Assembly (NCBI RefSeq): GCF_000143415.4 | Contig: NW_003314309.1 | Span: 551,459 to 615,458 of the forward strand | Length of the DNA: 64,000 bases | Source: Selaginella moellendorffii | Taxonomy: Eukaryota; Streptophyta; Lycopodiopsida; Selaginellales; Selaginellaceae | Reading direction: 5' to 3' | Part shown: one piece after another, positions 1-10,655 of the stretch | How the letters are laid out: every line of letters starts with the position of its first letter | How positions within the stretch are numbered: the first letter of the stretch is position 1 | Made by a program: the position numbers and the translations under genes | Notes under the pieces: generated by a model | Told to the model about the DNA's origin: nothing | Database searches by the model: none | The model's input: the letters and a program-made list of their open reading frames with translations, nothing else

Positions 1-730
1 CAACAAGCACCGGTTCGACGGCGTGCCAGCTAGCGTCTCAGCGATCATGGCAGGATGGTGGAGGCTGAGTCTGGCCGCAGTCAGGCTGAAGGATACACTT
101 CTCAGAGAGAAAGGAAAGGCCCCGCAGATAGCAGCTTGGCGACGACTATGGCTGCCTGGCATGGGCATAGAGGGAAGCAAGGAGGTGTGCTGGTACTGGA
201 GACTACCAGCCCGCTACGAAGCAGCAGCTCGTGTAGGAGATGCGCGACTGAACCGGTGGAGGGGCCAACGATCCAGTACGCCGCAAGACCCGCCACCCAG
301 GTTGAGGATCGGGATCGCATCGGATCTAAATAGTAGTGAGTCTTAGAGGGTCAGCCCAGCTCCCGGAAAGACTGTATAAGGGACTTGGGCTCCCCTCCAT
401 GTAACACGTGGTGGTCCCTTGGGGACGATGGAGAAATGGAAAAGCTAGTTACTCGAACCGGGGACCTGGGGCGGATTTTTGGAACTAGTGGCAAGGATGT
501 GCTGCCACATGGTTGGGCCGCTTGGCTGCGACGAGGTCGGGCTGGATTGACGTGGAGTCATCCAAGAATTTCCCACAGGATCTTCTCTCCGTGGTGCTTT
601 TTGAGGGGGTTCGCGCGGACAGCCTTGGTTCCTTCGAAGATCGGGTCTTCTAGGACCGATGAAAGTAATTGGGGCATTAGCAATAGTGAATGGGCAGCAC
701 CTTTGGAAGTGACTGAATGGTGAATGTATA
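1..730. other. GC-rich stretch, unidentified
   Basis: This stretch is clearly richer in G and C than the AT-rich DNA that follows. It holds two short open frames (23-346 and 385-723 on the plus strand), but neither protein resembles a family I know. No splice pattern, terminal repeat or conserved motif is visible. It may be the end of a gene or transposon lying mostly outside the window. Confidence 0.3.
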
Positions 731-1395
731 AAAGGGAATGGATCAAAATGTAGCTATAGATGTGTAGAAAAGGGTGATGTAAAAGGAAATTCAGAACCTT
801 GAGAAAGACTTAGAGAAAACACAAGCTTTGATGATCAGCAGGATCAATATAACCTTGAGGCCAGAAACCTAGGTGAATGTCAACTGAAACGAGACCATAC
901 AACCTAGAAAAGTACAGAGAAAAGTGAAAGAACAAAGTAGAAAAAGAAAACAAAGAAAAGGAAAGGTAAGAAAAAAAGAAGATTCATTGTAAAGTAAATG
1001 ATGTGGCATATGTGGACCATCTGCTCTGATGTACCTGTGCTAGAACACATCTCAAGAGGCCAAAGAGAGTCCTAAAGAATGTCTGGGATGCTATTGAAGT
1101 TGACAGAGTTGGCTCAAGAGCTGGATCACATTACAAATGCCTGAGGTGGTGAACAGGGTTACTACAAGGAAATTGTGAAGCCTGTTGCTGTCTATAAGAA
1201 TGGAAGCCTTTTCAAGGTGGTGGTAACTGTCTCCCACTTCATTTGGCATTGCACCTTGAGACCAAGAACAAAGGCTCTAGCCCTCATTTGTCTCAAGTTC
1301 AAGAAGTATAACATTGGAATCTCACCTTCTTTACTTGCAAGTCTCAATCCAGTCAAAAGATCTTGGCATATTCATTTAGGCATACATATAATATT
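731..1395. other. AT-rich DNA without recognised genes
   Basis: The open frame at 1175-1414 has no recognisable domain and overlaps the start of an LTR fragment. I see no gene, RNA or repeat that I can name in this stretch. Confidence 0.4.
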
Positions 1396-1556
1396 TGAAG
1401 TGTATGGAATATAGAAATGTGCATATTCAATTAACCCAAAAATTTAATTTATAAATAAGAGTGAATGGTTTAGATTGAAATCAATTCGACAATTATCAAA
1501 ATCCCACTATACTAATAATAATATACAACATTATAGCTATACTTTTTGACCTCACA
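1396..1556 (-). repeat. LTR-A copy, minus orientation (3' LTR)
   Basis: On the minus strand it begins TGTGAGG and ends near the terminus shared by the LTRs at 32384, 39374 and 43333. The adjoining bases 1557-1566 read TAGGGGATGA on the minus strand. This matches the polypurine tract before the 3' LTR at 43333, so this is the 3' LTR of a minus-strand element extending rightwards. Confidence 0.6.
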
Positions 1557-1635
1557 TCATCCCCTAAGTTTTTGTGTTGATCAACTGGGATCTAAAGGAA
1601 TATTAAGAGTAGGCACTAGTGTATCCATAAATAAT

Positions 1636-2558
1636 TGTAGCGCATTTTAATTTGGAGTTAAACTCCAAGCCCATTGCATTATGAAATGAAGGTTTGGTAC
1701 ACTCTCAATTCTATGAGCACTAGTTCCCCATATCTAACACTTATATGCAAAATGGTGTTAGACGGTATCTGGCACAATTTCGGCATACTAGTGCCCTAAT
1801 GCAAGGAAGTGGGTACCCCAATGTCATTTTTTGTTCTATATTTGGCTTAGGTCTAAGCCCCAACTCTATATTATGCTAGCGTAATGAAAGCTAAACTAAT
1901 GTCTCAAATGGTCAACTATATAATTTAGCCATTATCCCTATTATATGTTTAAACCCCTTACACCCCCCCCTTAAACCCACCCCCCCCCCCCCCCCCCCCC
2001 AAAAAAAACAAAAAAAAACACACACACACTTTGGGGCTTTCACCCCAGTCCTAGGAGTTAGTCTTTATGGCAGGTTTGAAAACCTATTGAATATGGAATG
2101 ACATTAGATTATGAATCAAGGTGCAAAAATAATACTATAGGGTTCAGGACACTCTCCAAATCATAGATATGCCCCTTGAGTAGATATAGATATTTACCAC
2201 AAATAACATATAAGATCAAAATTGAACTTGATAGCAAAGGTGTTTTACGGATACGGTAAGCTATCATATGGCAATATTAAAGGACTAAACTTAATATGCA
2301 AGGGTTCTTGCCAAATTAATGCAAGACAGAATAAAAGAAAACTAAAAACTAGGCTAAGTATGGTCAGCAAGAAACACATAAAAGTTCCTATCATATATTC
2401 ATTTGGTTAAATATAGATGTTAAGCCCACATTTGGACAAGATGGGCCAATAAAGGAAATTAGCAATATTGATCTATTGCAACCATAATAATAAGGAGAGA
2501 GTGTTCATAAGGATTAGTTGATAAGTATCTTTTGATGCTTGAAGTTATATTCACAATA
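1636..2558 (-). repeat. LTR-B copy 1, degraded
   Basis: It starts with TGTAGCGC like the other LTR-B copies. It matches them in order: the 'cggcata' block near 1780, the poly-C run at 1965-2000, 'ctttggggctttcacccc' near 2030, and the terminal block at 2400-2550. It lacks part of the first 300 bp and is about 0.92 kb against 1.14 kb for copy 2. The right edge is uncertain by several bases. Confidence 0.55.
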
Positions 2559-5500
2559 GTAATACAACTTGCTTCTAATCCCATTATACAAAGTGCTTCA
2601 ATTGTTATATATATAATTTTTGAAGGATTAATTTATTAAATATCATACTGAACCTCATAAATTTATAGTCCCTTCAATTAGACAAAGAACTACATACTGT
2701 AAGATTGAAAAAAAAATTAATATTAAATCATCCACTTTGTATTCTGTATGAGGATAGTGATAAGAGCATTCTTCCACTAGTTCAAGCAAAATTGATGAAT
2801 TCTTCAGCCATATATGAATGGGACAACAATAATGCTATAACTCATTAAATACTAATTCTAAGACTTAACAGGTAATTTATGGTAGTCGTGAATGTAAACT
2901 TAACTCCATTGTTATAGTGCATGTGATCATAGAATGAGATTTGGATATACTTGTCATTGTGAATCCTTAAAACCTTAGAGAATAAATAATGATAAAATAG
3001 CTATTAAAAGCTCTCTCATTAAATAATTTTTCCTTTTGTAGTTTATTTGGTATTATATCAAATGGCACAAATTTAATTCTCATTGATATATTCTTAAGAA
3101 AGGTATATTTCTACCCCTAGAATTGAAATCATAAGTATGGGCATCTATGAATATATCCTTATCTTGTAAAGCATTCATTGACAAAGGGATCCACTGTGGG
3201 AATTTGCAAATTGACTCTATCTTTTCATTACATATATCAAATGATATCATATTGCATCTTTAATTAATAAAAAAGACATAATGATGTTATATATGCCCAC
3301 ATAAAATAAAAAAGTTATAGTAAGCATAGATAAAGTGTGGAATAAATATCAAAGGCACCACCAATAATAAATAGTTATCAAGATTAGTCTTCATAAAGGT
3401 CATCCTCAATGTGATATTAAGAATATAAATTTCAAAATAAACTTTTCAAATTTATTACGAAGTCAAAATCTAACTTTTTGAGCTTTACAAACCTCATCTA
3501 GAGAAGGTAAATTTAGCTCAACACCTAGTGGACACTAAATATCAAGCACAATAATTGCTAATAACATAAAATCCTCATTAAAAACTTTCACTTATATAAG
3601 AATAATAACCTTCTTAGAAATATGAAAAAAGAGTAAAGAAGCTAAGATTTAAAGTTTCAAGGCCCACCAAATAGTATGACTAGCTAAGTTCTTCTATTTC
3701 AATAATTGTAGCATAATCATCCTCTAGTAATATTCAAGAATTATTGCTATTATTAAACTCTATTTTGTTGTGGAGTAATTCACCTATATTGGTTGCAATG
3801 TATAGCTAATATATGTAATAAAATGACATTAACTAAGCCCACTTATTCTTTATTGCATTAATACATCTTTGAAACTAATATCAGAAATATTTACATACTG
3901 TTAAGTGTAGTTAAGATATGCCAAAACTAGAGGAGTTATAAACACTTCTTTAAAATCCACAAAAAATCACTTGCAATAATTTAAATCAATAACGAGAATT
4001 AGTTGAAAATAATATTCATCACTCTTTAGGGGACAATATTACTAACTTCAGTAATGCTTGTAATGGTCCAATATGATTAAAAAGATGATCAATAAAATGA
4101 TTATGATATTGCATCTTACTGAAGAAATATTATACATCATTCATACAATTTAGAGTGAAAAAACTCAAAACAATGATAAGTTTTTTAAGATCGATATTCA
4201 AGATAAGTTATATTCTTAGACACAAATACACACTTCAACTGCTTCAACTTCAAACTAACTTTTCATGGCTGATTCAACATTTTACAAACATTATAAACAT
4301 GTTTTTTCTATATTCTCTTCAAATGGATCATTAATAAAGTCGGTAATCATTTGCAAATAATGCCATCCATCATCTATTGAAAAGTCTTTAGAGCATTATT
4401 TAAATTGAAAAATATCACCATAAACTCATACAAACTAAATAATGTACAAAAAGTAGTTTGGAAACATTTTTTTTTAGCATTGGCACTTGCTTGTACCTAA
4501 AAATAAAACTTAATTTGGTGAATCAATGACTTCTTCTTAAACAATCTAGAAGACTAATAGTGTGAGGATGGTAGTACATATATAAAATAATCATATTGTT
4601 AGATATATAATTAAGTTATAAGAAACCAAAGAAAACAACTAAAAAGACTATATTTGGTATTAGAAAAGTTTCAAGTCCAATTCTATTAATTGGTTAAAGG
4701 AATTGCATCATATATTGAGGTTGACATTTGATAGTCTATTTTGGTCTAACTAAACTTGACGTAAGGGGTAGGGTGTCAAAAGACTAAGGCTCTCAGGAGA
4801 GTTTTAGCTTTTAACTTTTATTTATGAAGGCGTAAATTTGTAAGGAAGTGTGATGAATTATAAATAATACAAAAGAACAACTCAAAACAGTTTAAATATA
4901 AAGGGAAAACGCCCATAAATAAAAAAAAACTCCCTTTTTCAATTGATTAACGGTTTTGGGGTTAAGTATTCTTAGGTTTGAGTAGTACTGGGTTGAGACT
5001 TCTCAAGATGTCTAAAGTTAAGAGCTTATATATATTTTGTCATAAAATAAGGTTCATATGCGTAAAAACTTCAAGACTTTCAAAATAACATCTTTTTTCA
5101 ACATCTTTTAGACATTTTTTCATAAGATTTTAATCTCCTTTTGGTGATAATGCCAATTAAAAAAGCATCCCTAATGAAAATAGGATGATATATTGCAATT
5201 TTAGCTTTGATCAAAGTTGAAAGATCAATATACTTCTACTTGAGCTGATCAACCACTATAGTATAAAAAATGTTTAAGGGATCTAAAGAGGGAATAGAAG
5301 AATAAAAAAGAAATACAATAAGAAATAATAGGGATACAAGTGGTGAAAATAATGTAAAACAAATGAATAAAAGTGATAGGAATGGAAAAGATATAAAGGA
5401 GGGGAGAAGCCTCAAAGTCATATTTGGTATGATTATGTTACGATTAATCCATATTAAAGATGAAATCAAAATTTTAATTTATCACTATTTCCAATGATTA

Positions 5501-6381
5501 AGTTTTAAGCTTGAGGTCACCCATATGCATAGAAAAGTCTACTTCGTCCTACACATATGCATATAGAAAATGAAAATTAACTCTACTATATAATGTAAAT
5601 AAAAAACAAACTCAAACCTATATCAACTAACATATAAAGAATAACAAGGGACCTTTTGTTATAAAAATAATTTTAGAAAGTGAATATTAAATGAATTGGT
5701 ATTGAGTGAACCCTTTGATACTATTCCCAAAAAAAAGATGGAAGGGTTATTAACTTATTCATACAAATTTTCTCTACTACTTACTTGATTTCTCATTTCC
5801 CCAAATTTTTTTTATCAAGACCTTTTAGTATTAATAAGACATTGTTGACACTAAAACCTCTACCTAAGAAAAAGAAAATGTTAATTTGAGAAATGTTGAT
5901 AATGCTAATATATATGACTAACCTCATCACATGCCTAGCATTGAATATCATGCTTATGATCGTGTCTTTTTTCTTGTCCTTAAATACAAGTAGTAATAAT
6001 AACAACCTCCATTGAAACAAAATATCTTCTATGGGAAGTGGACTTAAAACATATACAACTACAAGTGAGAGAAGTGATATCTTATAGCATTATATCAATT
6101 GAAAAGAATTGTCAAAAGTGGCTAGAACAAGTGCTTATAAAATTTTATTGAAGTGATGGCTATAATATACCCATCTTGATTCACTTTGACATATTTGGCT
6201 TTTTATAAAGCAAAAGGCTATAGATGCGAACACCAAATTATATAACCTGATAAAGAGAATACAATTATTGAGAGATATTGTCTTAATCATCAATATGTCC
6301 ATATACATACTTGAATATGTCTAAGAGAAGGCTTTAATCCTTATGAGTAGTTATATTCAACCAATTGTACTACTATAACAT
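2559..6381. other. Decayed LTR-retrotransposon interior
   Basis: No intact coding region is visible. Pieces match element A: 2760-2850 resembles 42705-42810 in the same orientation, and 6310-6381 is the reverse complement of element A gag near 40110-40190. Pieces at 2930-3010 match 37270-37350 and 43720-43800, a further dispersed repeat. Both orientations occur, so the stretch is itself nested or rearranged. Stop codons occur throughout. Confidence 0.5.
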
Positions 6382-7520
6382 TGTAGCACACGTGGTTTTT
6401 ACCCTTTATCCTATGGTGATTTACCATAAGATAACCACGAAAGGAAACCTAAACCCTTTATGTGCCACGTGTCATATGCCATGTGTCACATGCTATGTGT
6501 CCCAAGGACAGGAACCCAACTTTCAAAGCCTTAGGCCACTAAATGAAAGAATGGTGCCAAACTCCCAAACATGGAGCCAAGAAACAATGGCACTGAAGCA
6601 CAAAACGACTCCCAAGCATTTAGCTCAAAGAGCAAAGGGACAAGAGCATAAAGCAACTTGGAACAATCCTAAAGCAACCAACATCCCAATGCCAAAACCA
6701 ACACGCAAAACGGAGCCAAATGAAGTCTGGCATTATTTCGGCATACCGATGGTTTAATGCAAGGACATGGGTACTCCACTAGCTAGTATAGTGTGAAACT
6801 TGGGCTTAGGCCCAAACCAAACACAGAACAAGGATAAACACGCAAGTAGAAGCTAGACTATGCCTCAGGTTGATCGGCCATACCCAACCTACCCACTATC
6901 CCTACTATACATTTGGAACCCCCTATATCCCCCCTCCCCCCCTTGAGGAACACACATTTAGGGCTTTCACCCTAAGCTTCCCATAGTATTAGGAGTTAGT
7001 CTTCAAGATAAACTCAAAACTTACTAAATAGAGAAATGTCTCTAGATTGCAAATTTGGGCATGGGATGAACACCATTGTGTTCAAGATAATTTCTACATT
7101 TCGGAGATATGCCAAATGAGTGAATCTAGACACTTTCCATAAATAGCATTTAAGACTGAAATAAGACTAACACAAAGAGCATGATAACGAGGGTGTTTGG
7201 TAGACACAGTAAGCTATCATCTAGTGATATTGAGGGACCAAACTCAATATTGTGAGGGTTCTTGACACTAATAAATACAAACCAATGACACAAGTTTCTC
7301 AAACTAAGTCGATTATGTTCAACAAAAAACATATAGAGTTTCTACCTTATGTTTATCCAATTTAAGTGCATATTCATTGATCAGTTTCTCAACTAGCTCA
7401 AGTGGGAATTGATAACTGGTTCAGCAATATTGACCTCTTGCCGTCGTGGTAATAAAGAAAAAATATCCAAAAGGACTAGTTAATAAGTAACTTTTGATAC
7501 CCAAAGTTACATTTGTGACA
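6382..7520 (-). repeat. LTR-B copy 2, solo LTR
   Basis: This is a complete 1139-bp LTR, TGTAGCAC to TTTGTGACA as printed. The element's own sense strand is minus, judging by the primer-binding site beside copy 4. It is flanked by AACAT (6377-6381) and AACAC (7521-7525), a 5-bp target duplication with one change. It sits inside reverse-oriented element A gag DNA: the flanks rejoin to match the uninterrupted copy at 38560-38600. With no internal region attached, it is a solo LTR. Confidence 0.75.
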
Positions 7521-8137
7521 AACACTATCCCTTAGAGATATATAAGAAACTTTTGGGCATCATCCAAAAAATGATTTGTGGCAATCACTATAAAATGATT
7601 GAAACAATGGTTCACATCATCCCTAAAATTCCTATAAAGGAAATCTAGTTAGATACAAGGATTAACAATAAAAGCAAGAAGAATTACATCATACATTATG
7701 AACATTAATATCATCTGAGTTTGATTGTTCAATTGCAATAATATAACATCGAGCAATTACATCAATTACTGGAAGAGGAAGAGAAGGCTATTATAACTGT
7801 GCGATGAAAATGAACAAAAAGAAGAGGAAAAACATAATAGTAGTACTTATTAATCCAATTGATCAAATAGAAATTTATAATTATAAATATGTTTATAATT
7901 TATAAACACAAGATTAATCTTAACCATTAGATGGTAGAATAAAAAAGAATATGCTAGAAAGTGTTTAGGAAAGTTTATAAATTAACATGTTTATAAATTA
8001 TAAATACAAGATATAATAACCATTAGATGGTAGAATATCCTAGAATATCCAAGTATATTTTAGGTATATTTACTACTTAAGCAAACCAAAAAGCAAACAC
8101 TTCAGACCTCACATTTCTTTCTTGGTTCTCAATAAAA
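7521..8137. other. Element A gag relic and AT-rich DNA
   Basis: From 7521 to about 7835 this is the reverse complement of the element A gag and leader region seen at 39770-40080. The segment near 7710-7740 mirrors the glutamine/asparagine-rich gag start. It is full of stop codons. From 7836 to 8137 the DNA is AT-rich with short duplicated phrases ('ttataaattataaa', 'ccattagatggtagaat'). No gene is seen. Confidence 0.5.
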
Positions 8138-10276
8138 TTACCTATTGCACCTTCTTAAGAACCCTTGCATGATGTTAACTAGATCCACGAGCAGCACATC
8201 ACCCTCCTCGAGCAGCACATCACCTTCCTCGCATGGGTCCTGGAAACTGAAGCCCTGCCTACTGCACAAAACATACACCTTCTTCCTTCCTTCTACGTAC
8301 TTGGCAGGTGAATTTGCAGCTCTAGCCCACTTGGCCGCTTCGTCCCGACTCACGCGGCCTTCCTGTCCCTTGAGCTGGAACCAGAACTCGTACACCTTCC
8401 CGTCCACACCAATCAAGAACACTCTCCCATCCGTGGATGCCGTCCCCTTTTTGCACTTAAACACCAAACCAGCGCCTGTGGGTTTTGCCTCAGTTGGGTG
8501 CACATGGAGTTTCCTGTCCGCTCCAATCATTTCTTGATCACCTGGGCTATAAAACCTTTTCAGCTGCGGATCATAAAACTGATACTTCTCTTCAACCACT
8601 CCGTCACCCCGAGCCGCAACCACAACTCTGGTGTCAACCAGCTTCTTGTTCCCAACGGCCCCCGGAAAGATCTGACCAAGAGAAAGCGTTCGGCCTTCCA
8701 ACACCCAGAGCCTGGCATGCAGCATGTCCAAAAAGCCATCCTCCAGCACGCCACCTACTGCTGGCTGGGGCCTGAGAGCTACTACCCTCTCTGGGATCCC
8801 CAACCTCAGTCCAAGCGCATGAATAAGTAACATCGGGCTCTTATAGACAACTCCACCGCCTTCCACCTCTTCAGAATACACATAACCGCTGAAACACGCT
8901 TCTTCCTCCCTCGTCATCTGCCCAACAGGTGGCCTTGGCATCACCACCCCAGTGAGGCAAAGCCGAATCATTCGTTTCACGTTGTCGAGGTTTTCCCGCA
9001 TGACTCGATCAACAGATGGCTGCAGCTGCAGAATCACGGAAGTTCGTAAGTGCGCAATGAAATCCCTTGCTGGAAGTTCCAGACCCTGGGCCTGTAACCA
9101 TGCAGTGTAAATGTATTGAATCAGCCTCGGGACACAGCCGCAGTCTTCTAGGAGTATTTCCAGCTGCGTCCGAAATTCGTGAAAACGATTATCCTTGGTA
9201 GACATACTTAGTACCTCCAGCGCCGATTTCAAATCCAATGGAGGTACTGTGACGTTCACCCCGTACTTTCCGCCTACAGGAAGAACTGTTCCTGCTAGAA
9301 GAGTGATAAAGCCAATGTTGCAGTCCTTGGCGATGGAGTTTCCAGCTGAGGAAGTCATGACTGTCACTAACCAGGAAAACATGCCTTTCAGGAAGGCTTC
9401 ACCATCACAGCCAGCTTCCCTCACTTCCCTTCCCAGTTGCTGTGACTCGTCCACCAAAAGGTACAAGGCAACCATCTGATTCTCCGCTACCGCAAGCCCT
9501 TTCCTCACATGAGCTGAAACCTTCTGCACAGACACGCAGTCATCTCCCGCAAGGATCTCATTCTGCAGCGCAGACGGTAAGGCACCCCAAGGCTTGCCAT
9601 ACAGTATCTGCGAAACTACAGCCACCCGCAGAAAATCCCGGCCAGAATGGTAACCACCTCTCTCCTTACAGATTGCCACAAAAGCCGGATGCAGAAAATG
9701 AGGTGATGAATGGCCAACAGCCGAGCCATTGAAGGTGATGTACACCGCTGCCGTAGCTCCAACACGATGAAGCTCCTGCAAAGCTGATGCCCTGCCTTTA
9801 AGCGCCTCTCCAACACGCTCCTTGGTCTCTAAAAGGAATCGAGTCTTCCCCACTCCAGCAAGGCCCTCCAGAGTGATGAAGAGCGCCTGCTCTCTGCTAA
9901 TCCCACTAGATGCGAAAGTGGTGAAGTTCCTGTCAATCGTCTCTGCGAGCTTCTGCACGAGGCCGTCTCGACCTCTGAACGGAAGCGCGAAGTCGCAAAC
10001 CACATCCGAGAAGGGCACCAAATTCGGGGGAATCTCTGTAGCCGCCTTACCACGCCTGAATGATTCCACCAGCAACCGGACGATTCCTGCGCGTCCCGGT
10101 AGAACACTCGCCAGATCCTCTTTTGTCGCCACTTCGAAAACCTGCGCCGTCAAGAAGCCGTGGCTGGCCAAATGCTCGTAGTCAGCATCCCGAAAAGGAC
10201 TCAGATCCAGCTTCCTTTCGCGAAGCAGAGCCTTCACCCGCTCCACCTCCTCCTCCTCTCTCCTCCTCTTGGCCAT
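8138..10276 (-). CDS. Crinkler/STAND-like P-loop NTPase with C-terminal nuclease-like domain
   Basis: A single-exon frame of 712 residues starts at an ATG at 10274-10276. Residues 15-75 look like a SAM-type helical domain. Residues 100-112 (FRGRDGLVQKL) resemble the start of a STAND-type ATPase module. A Walker A motif GLAGVGKT lies at 138-145, and a Walker B-like LYLLVDES precedes D276 and E277. Near the C-terminus FWFQLKGQ (about 631-638) could be the core of a PD-(D/E)xK fold. SAM-like, P-loop NTPase and nuclease-like parts in this order recall Crinkler (CRN/RHS-type) proteins, known from oomycetes and also reported in plants and other eukaryotes; that family call is from memory of the architecture. 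There is no signal peptide. The basic N-terminus (AKRRR) could direct it to the nucleus. It lies between retrotransposon debris and the gene island. Confidence 0.55.
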   Translation of the reverse strand: MAKRRREEEEVERVKALLRERKLDLSPFRDADYEHLASHGFLTAQVFEVATKEDLASVLPGRAGIVRLLVESFRRGKAATEIPPNLVPFSDVVCDFALPFRGRDGLVQKLAETIDRNFTTFASSGISREQALFITLEGLAGVGKTRFLLETKERVGEALKGRASALQELHRVGATAAVYITFNGSAVGHSSPHFLHPAFVAICKERGGYHSGRDFLRVAVVSQILYGKPWGALPSALQNEILAGDDCVSVQKVSAHVRKGLAVAENQMVALYLLVDESQQLGREVREAGCDGEAFLKGMFSWLVTVMTSSAGNSIAKDCNIGFITLLAGTVLPVGGKYGVNVTVPPLDLKSALEVLSMSTKDNRFHEFRTQLEILLEDCGCVPRLIQYIYTAWLQAQGLELPARDFIAHLRTSVILQLQPSVDRVMRENLDNVKRMIRLCLTGVVMPRPPVGQMTREEEACFSGYVYSEEVEGGGVVYKSPMLLIHALGLRLGIPERVVALRPQPAVGGVLEDGFLDMLHARLWVLEGRTLSLGQIFPGAVGNKKLVDTRVVVAARGDGVVEEKYQFYDPQLKRFYSPGDQEMIGADRKLHVHPTEAKPTGAGLVFKCKKGTASTDGRVFLIGVDGKVYEFWFQLKGQEGRVSRDEAAKWARAANSPAKYVEGRKKVYVLCSRQGFSFQDPCEEGDVLLEEGDVLLVDLVNIMQGFLRRCNR

Positions 10277-10655
10277 GAATGGAACCCTAGAGAAGCCCTA
10301 ATGTTGAATCGTCGGATGAAAGCAATCCTAGCCGTGGGTACCGTTTTTAGGTGATCACATGAAGTTCGGGCTTGATTCTAATCCATAATTTTCTGCACGG
10401 TCTGGTGATCAATGCACATATGAATCCACCTCCTCCTCCTCCTCTCTCCTCCTCTTCAGATCCGTGGGTAACACCAACCTTTTCAGTGAAGCCGTTTAGA
10501 TAATCTAAGTGGGGATTTTCTCCATTTACCGGTGATCAATGCACTCTTTGGTTTGAGACTATGTATAATGTACAGTACAGAATCTGATTTATATGCTTAG
10601 TTTAGATCCCATTACTACATAATCAAAGCACGCTATACTTCTGGGAATCAACCGG
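10277..10655. other. Intergenic region with short duplications
   Basis: This lies between the start of the Crinkler-like gene and the stop codon of the LRR gene. The pyrimidine-rich CCTCCTCCTCCTCTCTCCTC run inside the Crinkler-like coding start (10240-10270) recurs at 10428-10458. 'Ggtgatcaatgcac' also occurs twice (10404 and 10531). This suggests a local duplication of the gene's 5' end. No gene is seen. Confidence 0.4.
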
